Assembly (NCBI GenBank): GCA_013397115.1
Contig: VWZW01004024.1
Coordinates: 913,669-977,668 of the forward strand
Length of the DNA: 64,000 nucleotides
Direction: 5' to 3'
DNA from: Edolisoma coerulescens
Lineage: Eukaryota > Chordata > Aves > Passeriformes > Campephagidae
This document shows positions 1-11,890 of the stretch, one piece after another. The notes below the pieces were generated by a model. That model saw only the letters and a program-made list of their open reading frames with translations, made no database searches and was not told where the DNA came from. The translations under genes and the position numbers were made by a program. Every line of letters begins with the position of its first letter. Positions within the stretch are counted from its first letter, which is position 1.

Positions 1-3000
1 GGGCAGCTGCCTGCTCAAGCTGAAGGCTGAACACTGCGTCCCCAGACCCAGCACTACAAGACACCAGCAGAAAGAGCCCACGACTGCATGAGAGAGACAG
101 GTATAGCAGACATTGCAGCATAAACACAGCCCATCCCTTCTCCCCAGAAACACTTCCTCTGTTGCCCAAACTGGACTTTGAAGGCTCTCTCTGCCCCCAC
201 ATCCTTGAACCAAGCCAGATCAGGTCCAGTCCCAGGTTCCCTCAAGCCAATCCCAACGCGCCCCCCAGGCAGGAGCTGCCAAGCCCCAGCCCGAGCCAAG
301 TGCGATGCCCAGGAATTACAAGCGGGAGGCCTGGCGGGTGCCCGGTGACACGCCAGGCGCTGTGTGTTTTACAATCCATGTGTCGGAGAGCCCTGAGCAA
401 AGGCTGTAGCAGATGCAGAGCGTTCAGCAGATTCCCTCCCCTGGCTGCATTACAGCGGGAGGCAGGGAGCAGCCCTGGCCTCTGCCCCCCGCCTCCCCAG
501 CCCCAGCAGGCACTTGGCATCGAGCGCCATGAGCTCCCGGGGCCGGCACGCTCATCGCCACAAACATCCTCCCTCAAAGCAGGACGCCTTCTCCCATGGG
601 GCAAACATTAGTGGGACAACTGGAAACGTTCAACTTGATTATAATGCTTTAAGAAAAGGTCACGGTGAAATTTCAGCGCTTTACCTTGAGCTCTGTTTGT
701 TCTCTGCAGGATGAGATGGGAAGAGTCAGCTTGCCCTGGCTCGTGGCATCTGCGTAGCTCTGACTGCATTTCATGGGCCAGCAGTGGGCTGGAGAGCCAC
801 AGCAAACCCCCCAGTCCTGGGGACTGAGGTAAGTCACAGCAGACAGGTTTGGGGGGCATGCACTGGACCACCACACCACAGCTGGGTCACCATGCCACAA
901 CTGGACCATGTTTTCCCTCCGAAAGTTGTCCAACCCTGAACTGATTTTCAACTGGGATTGCGTTTCTGCTGTCAATACAGGGCAAATACACCCAAAAAGC
1001 ATGGAGAAGCATGGAAAAGCAGCCAGCAATTCCTAGACAGCATCTCCCTCAGAGTTGGGAAGGTTTTCCAACACGCCATTTGGCTTCATCTTTTCAGATC
1101 TCAAAAGGAGCCGTGGCCAAAGCTGCAACAAGGCGGCAGCACTGCAGGACTCAAGCACTGGACTCCAGCATCGCCCAGACCACCAGTGACCCTCAGCCAC
1201 CACGTCTGCCTCACCAGAAGCTCCTCTGTTTCTAGAAAAGCAAGGGTACTCGCAAGTTCTGAACGGTGATCAGGACTAGGTCTCAGCCCTCACTGAGCAG
1301 CATGAAACTCAGGAGCACCCCAGCTTCCCCAGTCCCTATCCTTGCACCTCCTGCACGATTGTTCTGGGATTCATTAACACACCACTTTGCTTTACAAAAA
1401 GAGAAGCACAAGGACAACCCACCAGAAGGCCCACAACGGGGGCAGAAAGTGGCCAGCCCTCCCCAAAATTGCATGGACACAGGAACATCACAGCCTAGCA
1501 TCCCTCCTCCTCTGTGCATCGGAGCGGGAGGAGCTCTGACCTTCGGGAGCAGCGAAGGGTTTGTAATCAGTTGGGCAAGAGGAAAAACCAAGGTCAGTTT
1601 TGTTTGTGGCCAACTGCCCCCAGCAACATTTCTGTTGCAATAATGAAATCTGTCGTCCAACAATTTGCTGCCAGGGCAGTTCTCAAAAGGTCTCCAAGCA
1701 GTGCCAGGAGATGAACGCTAGCGGACATGGAGTCCTCTGCAACCCCTAGGCTGCCAGATCAAGGTCCAGGCAGGTGAAGGGCGGAGGAAAAGCCACCAGG
1801 AGCTACATCCAGCTGGGATGACTCCCTAGCAAAATGGAACCAGCAAAGGGGTTTTGGGGGAGGTTTTTAAACAGCCAATTTCAGCAAACCAGACTGAAAG
1901 GCCGAGGTGCTGGGGTCTCTCTCGGCACCTGGAGGTAACTGGGAAGTGGTCAGCACCCTTCCCTGGAGGCGGCTGCATGATCCAGCCTGCTAAGTGCTCC
2001 CCAAAGGGGAAATGGTTTGAGATGCTACCACAGTGCAAATCATCCTTTCCTGACATAGCCGTAGCATGGGGCTGGTGTGACACTCCTCCAGGAGCTGGGA
2101 TGGAGCTGGTGAGTCCCCTCCTTCCACTGGAAACCAACCCTGGCGAAGGTGATGCCACCTTCTTGTCAGTGGGGCCACGGTGGGCCCAGGAGGCAGGCAG
2201 ACCCTTTTCCCTGCAGCGCTTGCTCTCGTTTTTCCAGAGCACACAGACACACCTGCCTGCGGAGCAAGGATGCTGTATTCCCACCACTCCAGCAGTGCCA
2301 CTCGCAACAACTCCCAGCTGCTGCCAAAAGGTATTTTTAGCTGCATTATTTATTTGAACACCTGCCTGAGACTTCAAGGCAGAGAATGGAACCTAAGCAG
2401 TGGAGGGAGGGCGGGAGGAGTGGCACTGGGAGAGCTGGACCATTTTCCCTGGAAGATTTGAGAGCAGTGACACAGGTGCGATGGAGCAAGACTTGGACTA
2501 CGCCAAGAAAGAGGATGGTACAGCCAGGATAAAGCACCTGCCCCACAAACAACACTGGGTTAATCCAGCTGCTGGGAATATCCAGTGCAGAGTGGGAAGA
2601 TGCACCAGCCAGCCTCAACATGAGGCTTCCTTCAGGGAAATTGGGCTCTTTAGGTATCCAACCACCCATGACTTCACAACGTTCTGGCTCAATGTGGTGT
2701 CCGCAGCAGGAATGCCCAGGTCTTGCTGCTATAAATAATCTTTTATGCATAAGCCTGTTTTGGGGAAAAAGCTCAGCAGAACTGCCCTCTTCCAAATTGC
2801 CTTTCCTCCATACAAAACCAATTCCACCCCAAAACCATCCCATTGCTCTGTCTGGGAGAGGTAGCCCCAGAGAAAAGAGGACAAAGCAATCAGAAAGCAA
2901 GGGAAGGAGGGATACCGCGAGGAAGGATGTACTCCACTCTTATTCCCAAAGAAGGAGATTCCCTCAGGGGCTTGGGGGCACCACAGGGTAATTGAGGGGC

Positions 3001-3137
3001 GCATGGAAAGCCATACAACATCCCTGTGTTATTTTTGCGTGCCTTTCTTGCCACCTCATTTACTGAAGGGAACAAAACCCATTACCTCCCTCTCCTTCTG
3101 CTGAAATAATCTCCTCTTCTCTCTGAAATCAGACAGG
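1..3137. other. GC-rich unique sequence, no gene recognised
   Basis: This is mixed unique DNA with no recognisable domain in any frame. Open frames here are short and run in overlapping frames on both strands, which argues against coding. A small internal repetition of CCACACCACA-like and ACTGGACCA words lies near 860-910. A splice-bounded segment at 710-828 is listed separately. Nothing else stands out. Confidence 0.6.
710..828 (+). other. exon-like segment with good splice signals (noncoding if real)
   Basis: A pyrimidine-rich run ending TTGTTCTCTGCAG (697-709) resembles a strong 3' splice site, and GAG|GTAAGT at 826-834 is a near-perfect 5' splice site 119 bases later. Two of the three frames meet a stop within the segment early, and the third stops just before the donor, so it could only be a noncoding or 5' leader exon. 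It lies on the strand opposite to the inferred host gene. In 64 kb several such pairs are expected by chance. Confidence 0.15.
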
Positions 3138-3177
3138 AAAAGAAGGAAAAAAAAAAAGGGAAAAAAAAGAAAAGAGC
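3138..3177. repeat. A-rich low-complexity tract
   Basis: Runs of A broken by G (GGAAAAAAAAAAAGGG and similar) make up this low-complexity stretch. It sits at the left edge of the GATA-motif block and has no transposon attached that I can recognise. Confidence 0.85.
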
Positions 3178-3179
3178 AT

Positions 3180-3475
3180 CTAAAAATAAAGGCCAGGCCA
3201 GGGTATGTGCCTCTTGGTTGGGCTCCTGTGCTCACAGATCTGCTTATTTTGGCCTATCTATCCCCAGTGATAAGGCAGCTAACAGCCCGTTATCAGCCAG
3301 TCGGTGAAAATGTGCTCCAGCCTGATTAGGGCTCAGTCTTTGCCAAGGTTATAAACAGCCGTTATCGTTCTCCCAAACAGAATAATCCGGACAGTATCAG
3401 CTCAGAAACATATGGGCCACACAGCGAAGATAGCCGCTGACGGACACTTCATTTTAATTGTAACGAGTGGTTAGC
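3180..3475. promoter_or_regulatory. candidate enhancer with clustered GATA-type and TAATCC motifs
   Basis: Within about 120 bases there are GATA-type sites at 3266-3275 (AGTGATAAGG), 3290-3296 (TTATCAG) and 3362-3367 (TTATCG), an OTX/PITX/GSC-type TAATCC at 3383-3388 and a further GATTA at 3324-3328. The block is AT-rich and repeat-free among GC-rich filler, as conserved vertebrate enhancers often are. Conservation was not tested. Confidence 0.4.
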
Positions 3476-5565
3476 AGCAGCCTCCAGACAACACACACAA
3501 CTGCCCAATTGGCAGTGGGCTCCATCTCCTCCTGCAGCCCTCCTTCCTCCCGCTCGCTGCCGGTTTGCTTCTCTCCCTGCTGCCCTCCTCCTTCCCTGGC
3601 CTGCACAGAGCCCGGGTGAACAGCCCTGCAAGCGTGGCAGGGCCTGCCCAGTTCCCGTGGGACAGCGAGTGGGCAGCACCCTCACCTCTGCAGGTGGAAC
3701 ACGGGCATGCGGTGGTGGTGGCACCAGGCTGGCCATGTCACACCTCACAGCCAGGCTGATGTGAGCAGGGAGCAAGAGGCTGGGGGCATGAGGCCACTGT
3801 GATGGTGGGGTGACACCTCTCTGCCCCCTCCTCTGCAGTGATGAAGGTCAGAGCACAGCACCCACAGGCCTGGATGCCCCCTGGGTGCCACATGCCAGCG
3901 TTTCCCACTGCCTGCCTGCCCGTGTGCCAGCTCGGCAGCAGGCAGGGCGTGGGAGGAGGGGCAGCATACCCTCATTTCACATTCTCCCAGTGTCCCTTCT
4001 GTGTCATACTTCTTTTTTTCCCCCCTCCCTCTTTCCAAAAGGGGTGGTTTAGCTCTTAAACACATTTGCATTCCCAAGACAAGCTTAGGGATAAATTCAT
4101 CTCAGTGCAGGGGTCTTTTTTTTTTTTTTCACCTGCCCATCCTCCTTCTTTTCCTCCCTTCTTTTCTCTCCAAACCTGAAATGAATTCAGTGAGAACCCT
4201 TGCAATTCCACCACTGTCGCGCTGTGCAACGCGGGATTACAAGGGATCTGAGGGCTTTCCCTTTCCTCCAATTCCCGGCGTGTGGTGCTGCTGCTCAATT
4301 TTGTTATTAACAATACGCAGAGATAACACTCTTAGCCCCATTAGCCACACTAACCTTCCTCCCACTTTCTTCTCCAGCCAGACCTAGCTTCCAGAAATCA
4401 CACCTAAGCTCTGTTCCTCCTGCAGGAAAAAGCAGGAGAAAAGGGGAAAACCCCCCAAAAAAACCTGACAGCAAAATGTTAATATGGGGAGACAAGCTAA
4501 ATACCTTAGGAAGACCCAGGACTGAGCTTCAAGTCATGGATGCTTTCTCAGATAATCTGTATTCCTATCTCAGTGCCAGCAGAGCTGTGATCAGAATATC
4601 CAAGGTCTCATAAAAGATTCAGGACTTATTGACTTCCTTGCCTTTGCTGCCAGTTCGTGGTGCTCCTGCTCCTGCTCAGCCTCCAGAGCACCCGCCACCA
4701 CTTGCAAATTGCCATCACAGATGCCAAAGTTGAAGACATCTACTTCTGTGGCTGTGCTGGATTGGCAGAGCAGAGTGCTGGAGGAAAACTCTCCTCCTGA
4801 GCTGGGGGATGTATTCCCAGCCCCAAGTGCTGGAGAGAGTCTTTGCCCCAGCAGGCATCCCCAGCCCACAGCAAACTCCTCCTAGATGTCCTCACGGTCC
4901 CTCTGGCAGCACTGGCCACCACAGCGGGCAGGTGATGCTCCACAGACAGAAGAACAGATTTATGACTTATTTTAATTCGAGTCACACATTTAGGTGAAAT
5001 AATCTCCAAGCCGAAAAAAGCAAGCTTACAGCAGGAATCCCTCAAGAGCAGGCTTCCCCTCAGACTGCACAGAGGTGAGCTCTCCGAGGGCTGTCTCCAG
5101 CAGCACTGCAGCCCAGATTTGCTGCATAAGCAGCCCTGAGCAAATGTACCAACCAGAGAATCCAGTCCTTGCAAATTTATGATCAGTGTTACTCAGCCAC
5201 AGCCCGAAGGAGAAGGGATGGGGGCAGGCATCCCATCAGGAACACACTATCCCACAGTCAGTCATGTACTCACTGATTTTAAGCACAAAAGACCAGGTGA
5301 ATGGTTGAACATGCTATAAATTGTGGAGTTTTACATACTAGAGGTCTTCATCCTTGAGTTACACAGAGATGCCCGTGAACACCACATCAACCAAGCACGA
5401 CAAAACCATCAAACCCACCCAGGCACCTCATTAATTGTATTTATGCATCACCTGAAGCCTTATGTGCACACCAAGACTCTCTACTGGAAAGCACTGCACG
5501 ATACGGGAAATAAACCTATCTAAAAATAAAATATTGCAAAGAAATACACAGATTTATATATAAAG
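3476..5565. other. unique sequence with pyrimidine tracts, no gene recognised
   Basis: The left part (3500-3950) is C-rich. A pyrimidine-rich stretch at 4010-4170 includes a run of 14 T at 4116-4129. The region 4540-5560 becomes more balanced in composition. No frame shows a recognisable domain and no transposon end was identified. Confidence 0.6.
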
Positions 5566-5567
5566 AT

Positions 5568-5725
5568 ATGCTCAAACACACACAGGCACTTATGTGCTTC
5601 CACATGGTGTGTGCACACACCCTCGTGGAGCACGGACACCCCCAGAGGTGTATCCAGACACACCCACACACACCCCTCTATGTGCATGTAGGTAGCAACT
5701 ATTTATACATACACAAACCACACAA
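5568..5725. repeat. degenerate CA-rich low-complexity region
   Basis: Repeated ACACAC, CACACC and CATAC words with interruptions fill this stretch (for example 5575-5590, 5658-5680 and 5707-5720). It looks like an old, decayed CA microsatellite rather than coding DNA, although one frame stays open across it. Confidence 0.6.
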
Positions 5726-5754
5726 ATGCTCCACGCACCCTGCTCAGTGACAGC

Positions 5755-6240
5755 TCAGATTTTCAGTAATATCATAATATTATTTTTTAGATCAGTTAAG
5801 GTATAAAATGTGCGCTCTCTCAGTCTTTAATATTAATAAGTCTTGTAACTAGCAGTTTCTTGTAGCTCCGAATTCTTGAGCACAACTAGAAAGGGCACTT
5901 ATCCTGAAAAATCTAATAAATTTACAGTTTTATATACTTCCTTCAATTGTAAAAGTCTTGTTCAATAAACTTTAAAATGCCACTATAGAGCAATAACACA
6001 GACAGTATAAACCCAGCCCTGGGAAAGCTGTGCAACCAGAAATTGTTCCCCTTTCTGCTACAGCAATAAAGTTTTATATGTTTGAACTGACTGTAAAAAG
6101 GTTTGAATGTTGGCAACTGGGGAATAATCTGTCTTCTTTATAGTTATTATCATATTTCCCACAAGACCCTTTGGTCTGTGTCAATCCTTCTCGTATATGA
6201 CACCTTTGTACTGTCAGCGAAAGCAAGAATACTTAACTTT
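5755..6240. promoter_or_regulatory. AT-rich conserved-element-like block
   Basis: The sequence turns sharply AT-rich with TAATATT, ATTAATAA and TTTAATATTAATAAG-type words. Three AATAAA hexamers occur on the + strand (near 5917, 5965 and 6064), so a 3' untranslated region is an alternative reading. No adjoining coding sequence supports that. The block is otherwise repeat-free. Confidence 0.35.
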
Positions 6241-6974
6241 TTGCGTGTGCGCGCAGCTGTGACTGGAGGTCCCTCGCTCTGCTTTCCTTCAGATTACAGC
6301 ACCCGGGAATAAATTACCTGTGACGTGCTGCAATGGAAGCCTTTTGCCAAATCAAGCTGATTTGGAGAGCAAAGCTCAAAAAAAAAAAAAGGAGAAGGAA
6401 TTTGTGGACCAGGTGTCAAGACATTCCGGTAAGAGCAGCTGCTGTCCAATAGGGATGGTGATGAGCTCCCCAGGGCACTGTGGCTGCACCCCCAGGGCAG
6501 GCAGCCCCCACTGCTCTTTCATAAGAAAGAGATTTCAGGTTGAGATCAACTCCTCCTGCCTCTCTGCCACCATCTGAAGGCAAGCCCAGGTCCAGCATCG
6601 CCAGGTTCAAACAGCTGGAGACAGAGTATACAGACACCTCCTGGACAGAAACATTTTGGGGATTCCCTAAGAAATCTGATCCAGACTCCAAAGAAGTAGC
6701 AGGCAAATACAAGGGAATTCCTCAAATTCACCCATTTCACAGATGATGCTCAAATTGGCTGTACCCTTCAACTAGCTAGGAGCTCACAAATGAAGACGAG
6801 GATAAATTTTGCCATAAAACCAACAGCAAGGCTGGACCCTGACATCATCCATGTAGGGCCTACTGCTGCAGGAGTGGCTGTGGCAGAGAACACTGGGTGC
6901 AAGGATGCAGGAGAATCCAGTCCTCAGCCTTCAGCAACCCAACACCATGCGATTGCCAACCACGGGCCATCTTT
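6241..6974. other. unique sequence, A-run only
   Basis: A run of 13 A at 6378-6390 is the only low-complexity feature. The 6790-6974 part leads into the ancient LINE relic and may be its decayed upstream portion, but I cannot align it with confidence. Confidence 0.5.
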
Positions 6975-7360
6975 CAGGTGGCAAAGATGAGGCTCAGTCA
7001 GAGATTGAGATGTCAGAAGAAGTGATATTAAAGCCCGTTTGGAAAATGAAAAATGAGGAGTCACCAGGACCAGATGATACCTGCCTTAGAGTTCTGCAGG
7101 GACTCAGAAATAAAATGATTGCATATTTTCATTAGCAGCTCAATCTCTCATTACACTAGAGGACACAAAGTGTCATACCCTATTTTTAAAAAATGGAGTG
7201 AGATGAGCCACAGATTCACCGACTTGTGAGTCTCACTTCAGTACAGGCTAAGATGATAAATAGATAGGATAAAGCCTTGAGATGGACATGATACCAGCGA
7301 GATTAACTAGCAGTGCCTGTAAGGAAGAAGAAACGTACCTGGCTAATCTATTACAGTTGC
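6975..7360 (+). mobile_element. ancient CR1/L3-type LINE relic, reverse-transcriptase part
   Basis: Translations in shifting + frames match the conserved order of a CR1/L3-family reverse transcriptase. SPGPDD is at 7061-7078 (family motif SPGPDG), then PIFKK at 7179-7193 (family PIFKKG), then VSLTSV at 7226-7243 (family PVSLTSV), then YLANLL at 7336-7353 (family CLTNLL). Each motif is in a different frame from at least one neighbour, and stops intervene, so the element is long dead. The spacing agrees with the family over about 300 bases. It is much more decayed than the CR1 fragment 500 bases downstream, so it was inserted far earlier. Confidence 0.75.
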
Positions 7361-7879
7361 TGTGCCCCCAGCAACAGGAGGCACGAAGCACCACCGGCAT
7401 AGTTTGGAGTTTTTAAAGTTTTGTCAGTTAACAAATTTAACTCTCCTTCCAGAAAAAGCAAGGACTAAAGGTTGGTTAAGAGGTGGCAGAGAGTAGAAAT
7501 AAATGGCTTTTTCAACAAGACCAGGGATGCAGAAGGTTTGCCCACTGCTGCTTAATAAGTTTATTTTCAGGAGGAGAGCATGAGCAGCACTGGGTTTGAT
7601 GAGAACATGAGCAACGGGGGTTAGCAAGGACTCGTGAAGGCTGAGGGACTCCTGCAAGGACATGAATGAAGCTCCATGAGCTGGAGATAAGATGGTGTCA
7701 GCAAGGGTAAAATGCACAAGGAAGTAATTCGATTACTCACACACACTGACTACGACAAACTTTCCACAGTCAGGCCGGACATCCAGCGAAGCGTGAAGGG
7801 AAGGGGCAGCGAGGGCTGCCAGGGCTGCCCCCCGCCCTGAGGTTCCTCACCCCCTGCAAGCCCATCAGCCTCGTAAGAA
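7361..7879. other. unassigned sequence between two LINE fragments
   Basis: This stretch lies between the ancient LINE relic and the younger CR1 end. It may contain further unrecognisable LINE sequence. No coding signal or simple repeat is evident. Confidence 0.45.
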
Positions 7880-8177
7880 AGACAGAGACTTTATTCTAGG
7901 GCCTGTAGTGCTGGGACAAGAGGGAATGGCTTCAAACTGACAGAGGGTAGGTTTAGATTTAAGTACTGGGAAGAAATTTTTCCCTGTGAGGGTGGTGAGG
8001 CCCTGGCACAAGTTGCCCATCTGTGGCTGCTCCATCCCTGGAAGTGTTCAAGGCTAGGTTAGATGGGGCTTTGAGCAAACGGATCTCCTGAAAGGTGTCC
8101 CTGCACATGGCAGGGGGCTTACAATGAGATGATCTTCAAGGTCCCTTCTCCAACCCAAACCACTCTGTCTGTGGTAC
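7880..8177 (+). mobile_element. CR1 LINE fragment, 3' end, plus orientation
   Basis: The stretch follows the well-known avian CR1 3' end in order: TTATTCTAGGGCCTGTAGTG near 7891, GGAAGAAATTTTTCCCTGTGAGGGTGGTGAG-like sequence near 7969, CCCTGGAAGTGTTCAAGG near 8036, and TGATCTTCAAGGTCCCTTC near 8129. It ends in CCAACCCAAACCA followed by decayed copies of the terminal ATTCTATG repeat. It is 5'-truncated, as nearly all CR1 copies are, and codes for nothing. Confidence 0.92.
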
Positions 8178-9029
8178 TGAGGCAGAGGTAATGGCATCCA
8201 TGGGATCTCCTCACGGGGAGAACTACAGAAGGACTCTGTGAGAAGGAGGGATGGAAACAAGCACCAAGTACTCATTAGCCTTCAAAACACAATCTGATAG
8301 TTAGCTGGGTGACTGGAAAAACCATCAATGTGAACCAGAAGAAGAGGCCAGAGATGCACACAGCCTACCCTCCCATGATGTAACCACAGAGCTAGAGGGA
8401 CACTGATCACCCATCACAGCTTCTCCCCATCCAACCCATCCCTCCAAACACAAGAAATGACATTTGAAACACAAACAAATCCCATGACCATGAGATTTTG
8501 GTTCTGGATCCCCACTTATCACTCCGCACAACCAGCCATGAATGCAGGTGAAGCCCCTCAGCTTCCCAGCACCTCTCCACTGACGAAAGAGTCAAGGGCT
8601 ACATGTTCTCCTGCCCTGTGCTCCTCACCTTGCTGAATGAACTCCAAGACCTCCAAACCCACCCTGAGGAGGACCCCAAGCCCAGACACACCCCAGGTGA
8701 GCCACCAGGCTGCTGCTGACCAATGGCTGCATCTTCTGCACCTCCTGAGCAGCACAGGTTCCTTTGCTAACAGCTGATAAATACATCTCTTGGTGATCAC
8801 CCGAAGATGCTCCATCCCAGGCTTGTGACAAGCCCAGCAAGTGCTGCTGTGTGGGAGCGGGGTCTGCCTGGATTTAGGCAGTGCTCTCCTCCCTCCACAG
8901 AGACAACCCAGCTCTTTCAATCACACCTCAGCAAGCTGGTCCCAAACTGACTGGATTTCAGAGCCACAGGTGAGCAGGGCAGGCACCCCCCATGCCAAGC
9001 CGTGCCACCAGTGGCGTGGCGAGGGTTAA
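8178..9029. other. unique GC-rich sequence, nothing recognised
   Basis: No domain, repeat or splice-bounded open frame of note is visible. Base use is A/C-rich on the + strand like most of the window. Confidence 0.6.
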
Positions 9030-9330
9030 GTCCAGCCGGCAAGGCGCATCTCTGTTGCAAGAGTCCATTACCTCCCGCCACATTACCTCATTCATTTCTT
9101 ATATGCGGATGGTTTATTCTCCCATGAGCACCCTCGCTGGCAGACATGGCTAGTGTAAAGTCCCCTCCCTCCCCTGTATTTCTCTATCCATCACATTTAA
9201 CACTCTGACAGTAACAGTCTATAATGTTTCTATTCTACAAAACCGCTCTGTCAACTCCAGGCTTCCAGAGCAGCAACTGAGGAAAATAAATAACATCAAC
9301 GCCAGGCCCGACAGTATCACAGCTTGCTTT
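9030..9330. promoter_or_regulatory. conserved-element-like block
   Basis: A repeat-free stretch with balanced composition and motif-like words: two CATTACCTC-type words near 9066 and 9081, a CACATTTAACACT word near 9192, and AATAAATAACATCAA near 9284. It contrasts with the purine- and C-rich filler around it. The call rests on composition alone. Confidence 0.35.
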
Positions 9331-9345
9331 CTGCTGGGGGTTTAG

Positions 9346-9367
9346 TTTTTTGTTTTTTTTTTTTTTT
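9346..9367. repeat. T-rich homopolymer tract
   Basis: Six T, G, then fifteen T; simple low-complexity sequence directly right of the block at 9030-9330. Confidence 0.9.
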
Positions 9368-11489
9368 GAGGAAGTGAAAAAACAGGAGAGCGAGAGAAAA
9401 AGGGGGGAAAAGTGCAGATATGTTACATGTGGAGAGAGACAGGCCTGTCTAAATGAAGGGTTGGGAGACCATCAGAGATGCTTCTGATGAAAAGGAACAG
9501 GGAGCCTGCTGCCCCCACCCTGTGCCCATACTCCCTGGGGACACAATGGCTTCAGGGGGGACAGGGGACCATACCCCAGCTTCCCTTCAACGCCAGCTGA
9601 GGGTGAGCAAATGCAGGCAGCCACCCACACCCAAGGGCAGGAACGGGCTGGGCAGCACTCACAGAAGCTATCTGGGGGAGTGGAGGCTGGGCAGCAAGGG
9701 GGAGAGCGGCTGCAGATACTGGAGATGGAGGATTCAACCTACCACTGGCCACCATAACCCCACAGCAGCGGCAGGCAAAACAGCATCTGCTCCACACCAG
9801 CCCTTGGTCAGGAATCCCTAATCCACTTAGATAATCCACTCCAGCTCATGGCTTAGTGGCCTCACGATGTTTTTTATCTCCTTTCACTCCTGTGAAATCC
9901 CTGGAGCTGAAATCAGGCACACAGCTGCCATGCCGGGGTTTGCCAGCTCCCTTCTGCAGCTGCACAGGTGGCCCCAGCACCCAGCAGTAGGGAGGGCAAG
10001 GGGGAACCCAACCAAGTAAGTATTGCCAGCTTACAATAACAAAACCAAAAATAATAAACGCCATCTTAAGAAACTGCCTAGCACTTTAGAAAGCAAAAGT
10101 CCAGCAGAAAAAAATGCACTTTTCCCAATATTTTTGCTTTTCCTTGATAGGACTGCATTGGTGTTCATTTTAAGTCCCTATTTGCAAGCTCACCTCTCTC
10201 TTCTGCATGAGCCGTGCAGGACTGACAGAGACCTGCTCAGGTGGTGTTCTTCACTGGGAAAAAAGAATTTAAAAATAATTACATGCACAAGAACTTTTCC
10301 AATCAATTGCAGAGAGACACAACCCTTGACAGCCTGCAGACCTGGGAGCAGTGCTCACCAGGCAGCTTACAGAAACCAGCAGGGATGCACCCACCAGCAG
10401 TTGAAGGATGAGGCAGGTGGGGATGCTCAGAGGAGAGGGAGGTTTGGAGGGCTCAGAAAACATGGGGAGCAGGTAACCGTCCCTGCAGCCCCCCAGTTAT
10501 CTGCTTCTCCAACTCCTTTGTGTAAAGCATCTTTAAAATCAAGATGATACCCTGCAGCTTGACACCAGGCAAGGCCCTCACCCACTCCAAATGGGGATGT
10601 GCACAGGGTGACATCACCCCACACTGCTTTCAAGTAAACAAAAAAAAGAAAAAAAAAAGAGCAAGCAGGAAACAGTTCCCTCTTTTGTTTACATACCTGC
10701 CAAGGGCTGACACTGGCTGCTGTCAGTCATTTGTATGAGCTGACGGTTTTCTAGCCCAAAGCAACCCAAGCGATAGCAAGGCAAGCAATAAAGGGATGGA
10801 TCCTGCTCCGAGAGCCCCACACCACCCCCAGCTCACCCTGCCAACTCTGCTTGGGGAGGAAATCACACCCACCAACCAGAAAGGCTTCGGGTTTGGAAAC
10901 TGAACCCTGTGCTCTGACTCCTGGTAAGGGAGAGCATCACCTCAAGACCCTAGAGCAACACCAGCACCGAGCTCTGCCGAGCATCCAAAATTTGAAGAGC
11001 TCACACAGAAACAATGCTTGCACATGAGCATCCTCTCCACGATTCCCCCAGAGCTGGGGGGGCTCATGCAGCACCCACCACAGTTCAGGTTCACTGGCCA
11101 GACCCTGCCTGTCCTCTGCACCACAAGCAGTGCTATGCTGCAAAGCCAGAGCTGCTCAGAAAACCCTGAGCCTGGAAGGATGCTAATGGGATTTGGGCTA
11201 CTGTCTGGAATGAGCTAAAGGATGAGGGCTCCAGGAGCAACCACCTTACCACAGACTCCTGGTTCTCCGCTGGGAAAGGCATTTATTCTGCTGCAAAAAG
11301 GAACTTCCCACTTGGCAAAAGCAAGAATGAAGCTTCCTGCAGTGGTCTGACAGCATAATGTGCGTGGCAGCCCCTGTATACACACACCCCCACACAGGCT
11401 CACAGGGAACATGGACGAGAAATGCAAAGACTGAAGGCGCAATGAAAGGTGCAAACCAAACTCTGAGCTGTGATGTGGAAAAATGCACA
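9368..11489. other. mostly unique filler with A-runs
   Basis: Low-complexity A-runs lie near 10639-10663. The part 10021-10290 is AT-richer and carries the exon-like segment listed separately. No protein domain is recognised in any frame. Confidence 0.55.
10194..10253 (-). other. exon-like 60-base segment on the minus strand
   Basis: Read on the minus strand, a strong pyrimidine tract ending TTCTTTTTTCCCAG sits immediately before the segment, and GAGAG|GTGAGC follows it. The length is a multiple of three and one phase is open throughout, giving about 19 residues (EEHHLSRSLSVLHGSCRRE). The strand matches the inferred host gene. I do not recognise the peptide, and splice-like pairs of this quality occur by chance in a window this size. 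Confidence 0.2.
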
Positions 11490-11890
11490 AATGTTTGGGT
11501 TTTTTTGTCGAGCTGTATTATTTCCCATTCATAAACATCCCTCTCAATAGCTATATATGTACCCAGATAAAATTTGTATTTAGCTCAGTCCTGTCACCGG
11601 GAAATATGTTATTTGCTCGTTGATTGCTGCCATTATTCGCTTTATAAAGAAAAAAAGGCCCTTCCTTTGCCCAACACGAGAGGGGAAACTAGGTGCTGGG
11701 ACTAACCAGAGAGCAAACCCTGGAGAGAAACGTTTGCAAACAGCCCACAGGCTGAGATATGTTTCTGAAACCCACACATGCTTATATAATTAATCCACTT
11801 CCTATTTACTTTTGCATCAGGATTTGCTGACAAACAATTCACAGAGCTATAAAGCAAAATCAGTGGGTTTGGAGCGGGGAGGGGAGGGCT
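11490..11890. promoter_or_regulatory. AT-rich conserved-element-like block
   Basis: AT-rich words typical of deeply conserved vertebrate elements are dense: TATTATTTCCCATTC near 11516, AGCTATATATG near 11551, TTATTTGCTCGTTGATTG near 11609, and TATAATTAATCC near 11784, the last joining an ATTA homeodomain core to a TAATCC site. No repeat is present. The block may really be two pieces separated by 11660-11760. Confidence 0.4.

Noticed and set aside
5755..6240. 3' untranslated region, suggested by three AATAAA hexamers
   Set aside because: No coding exon lies to the left on the + strand, and AATAAA is expected often in AT-rich DNA.
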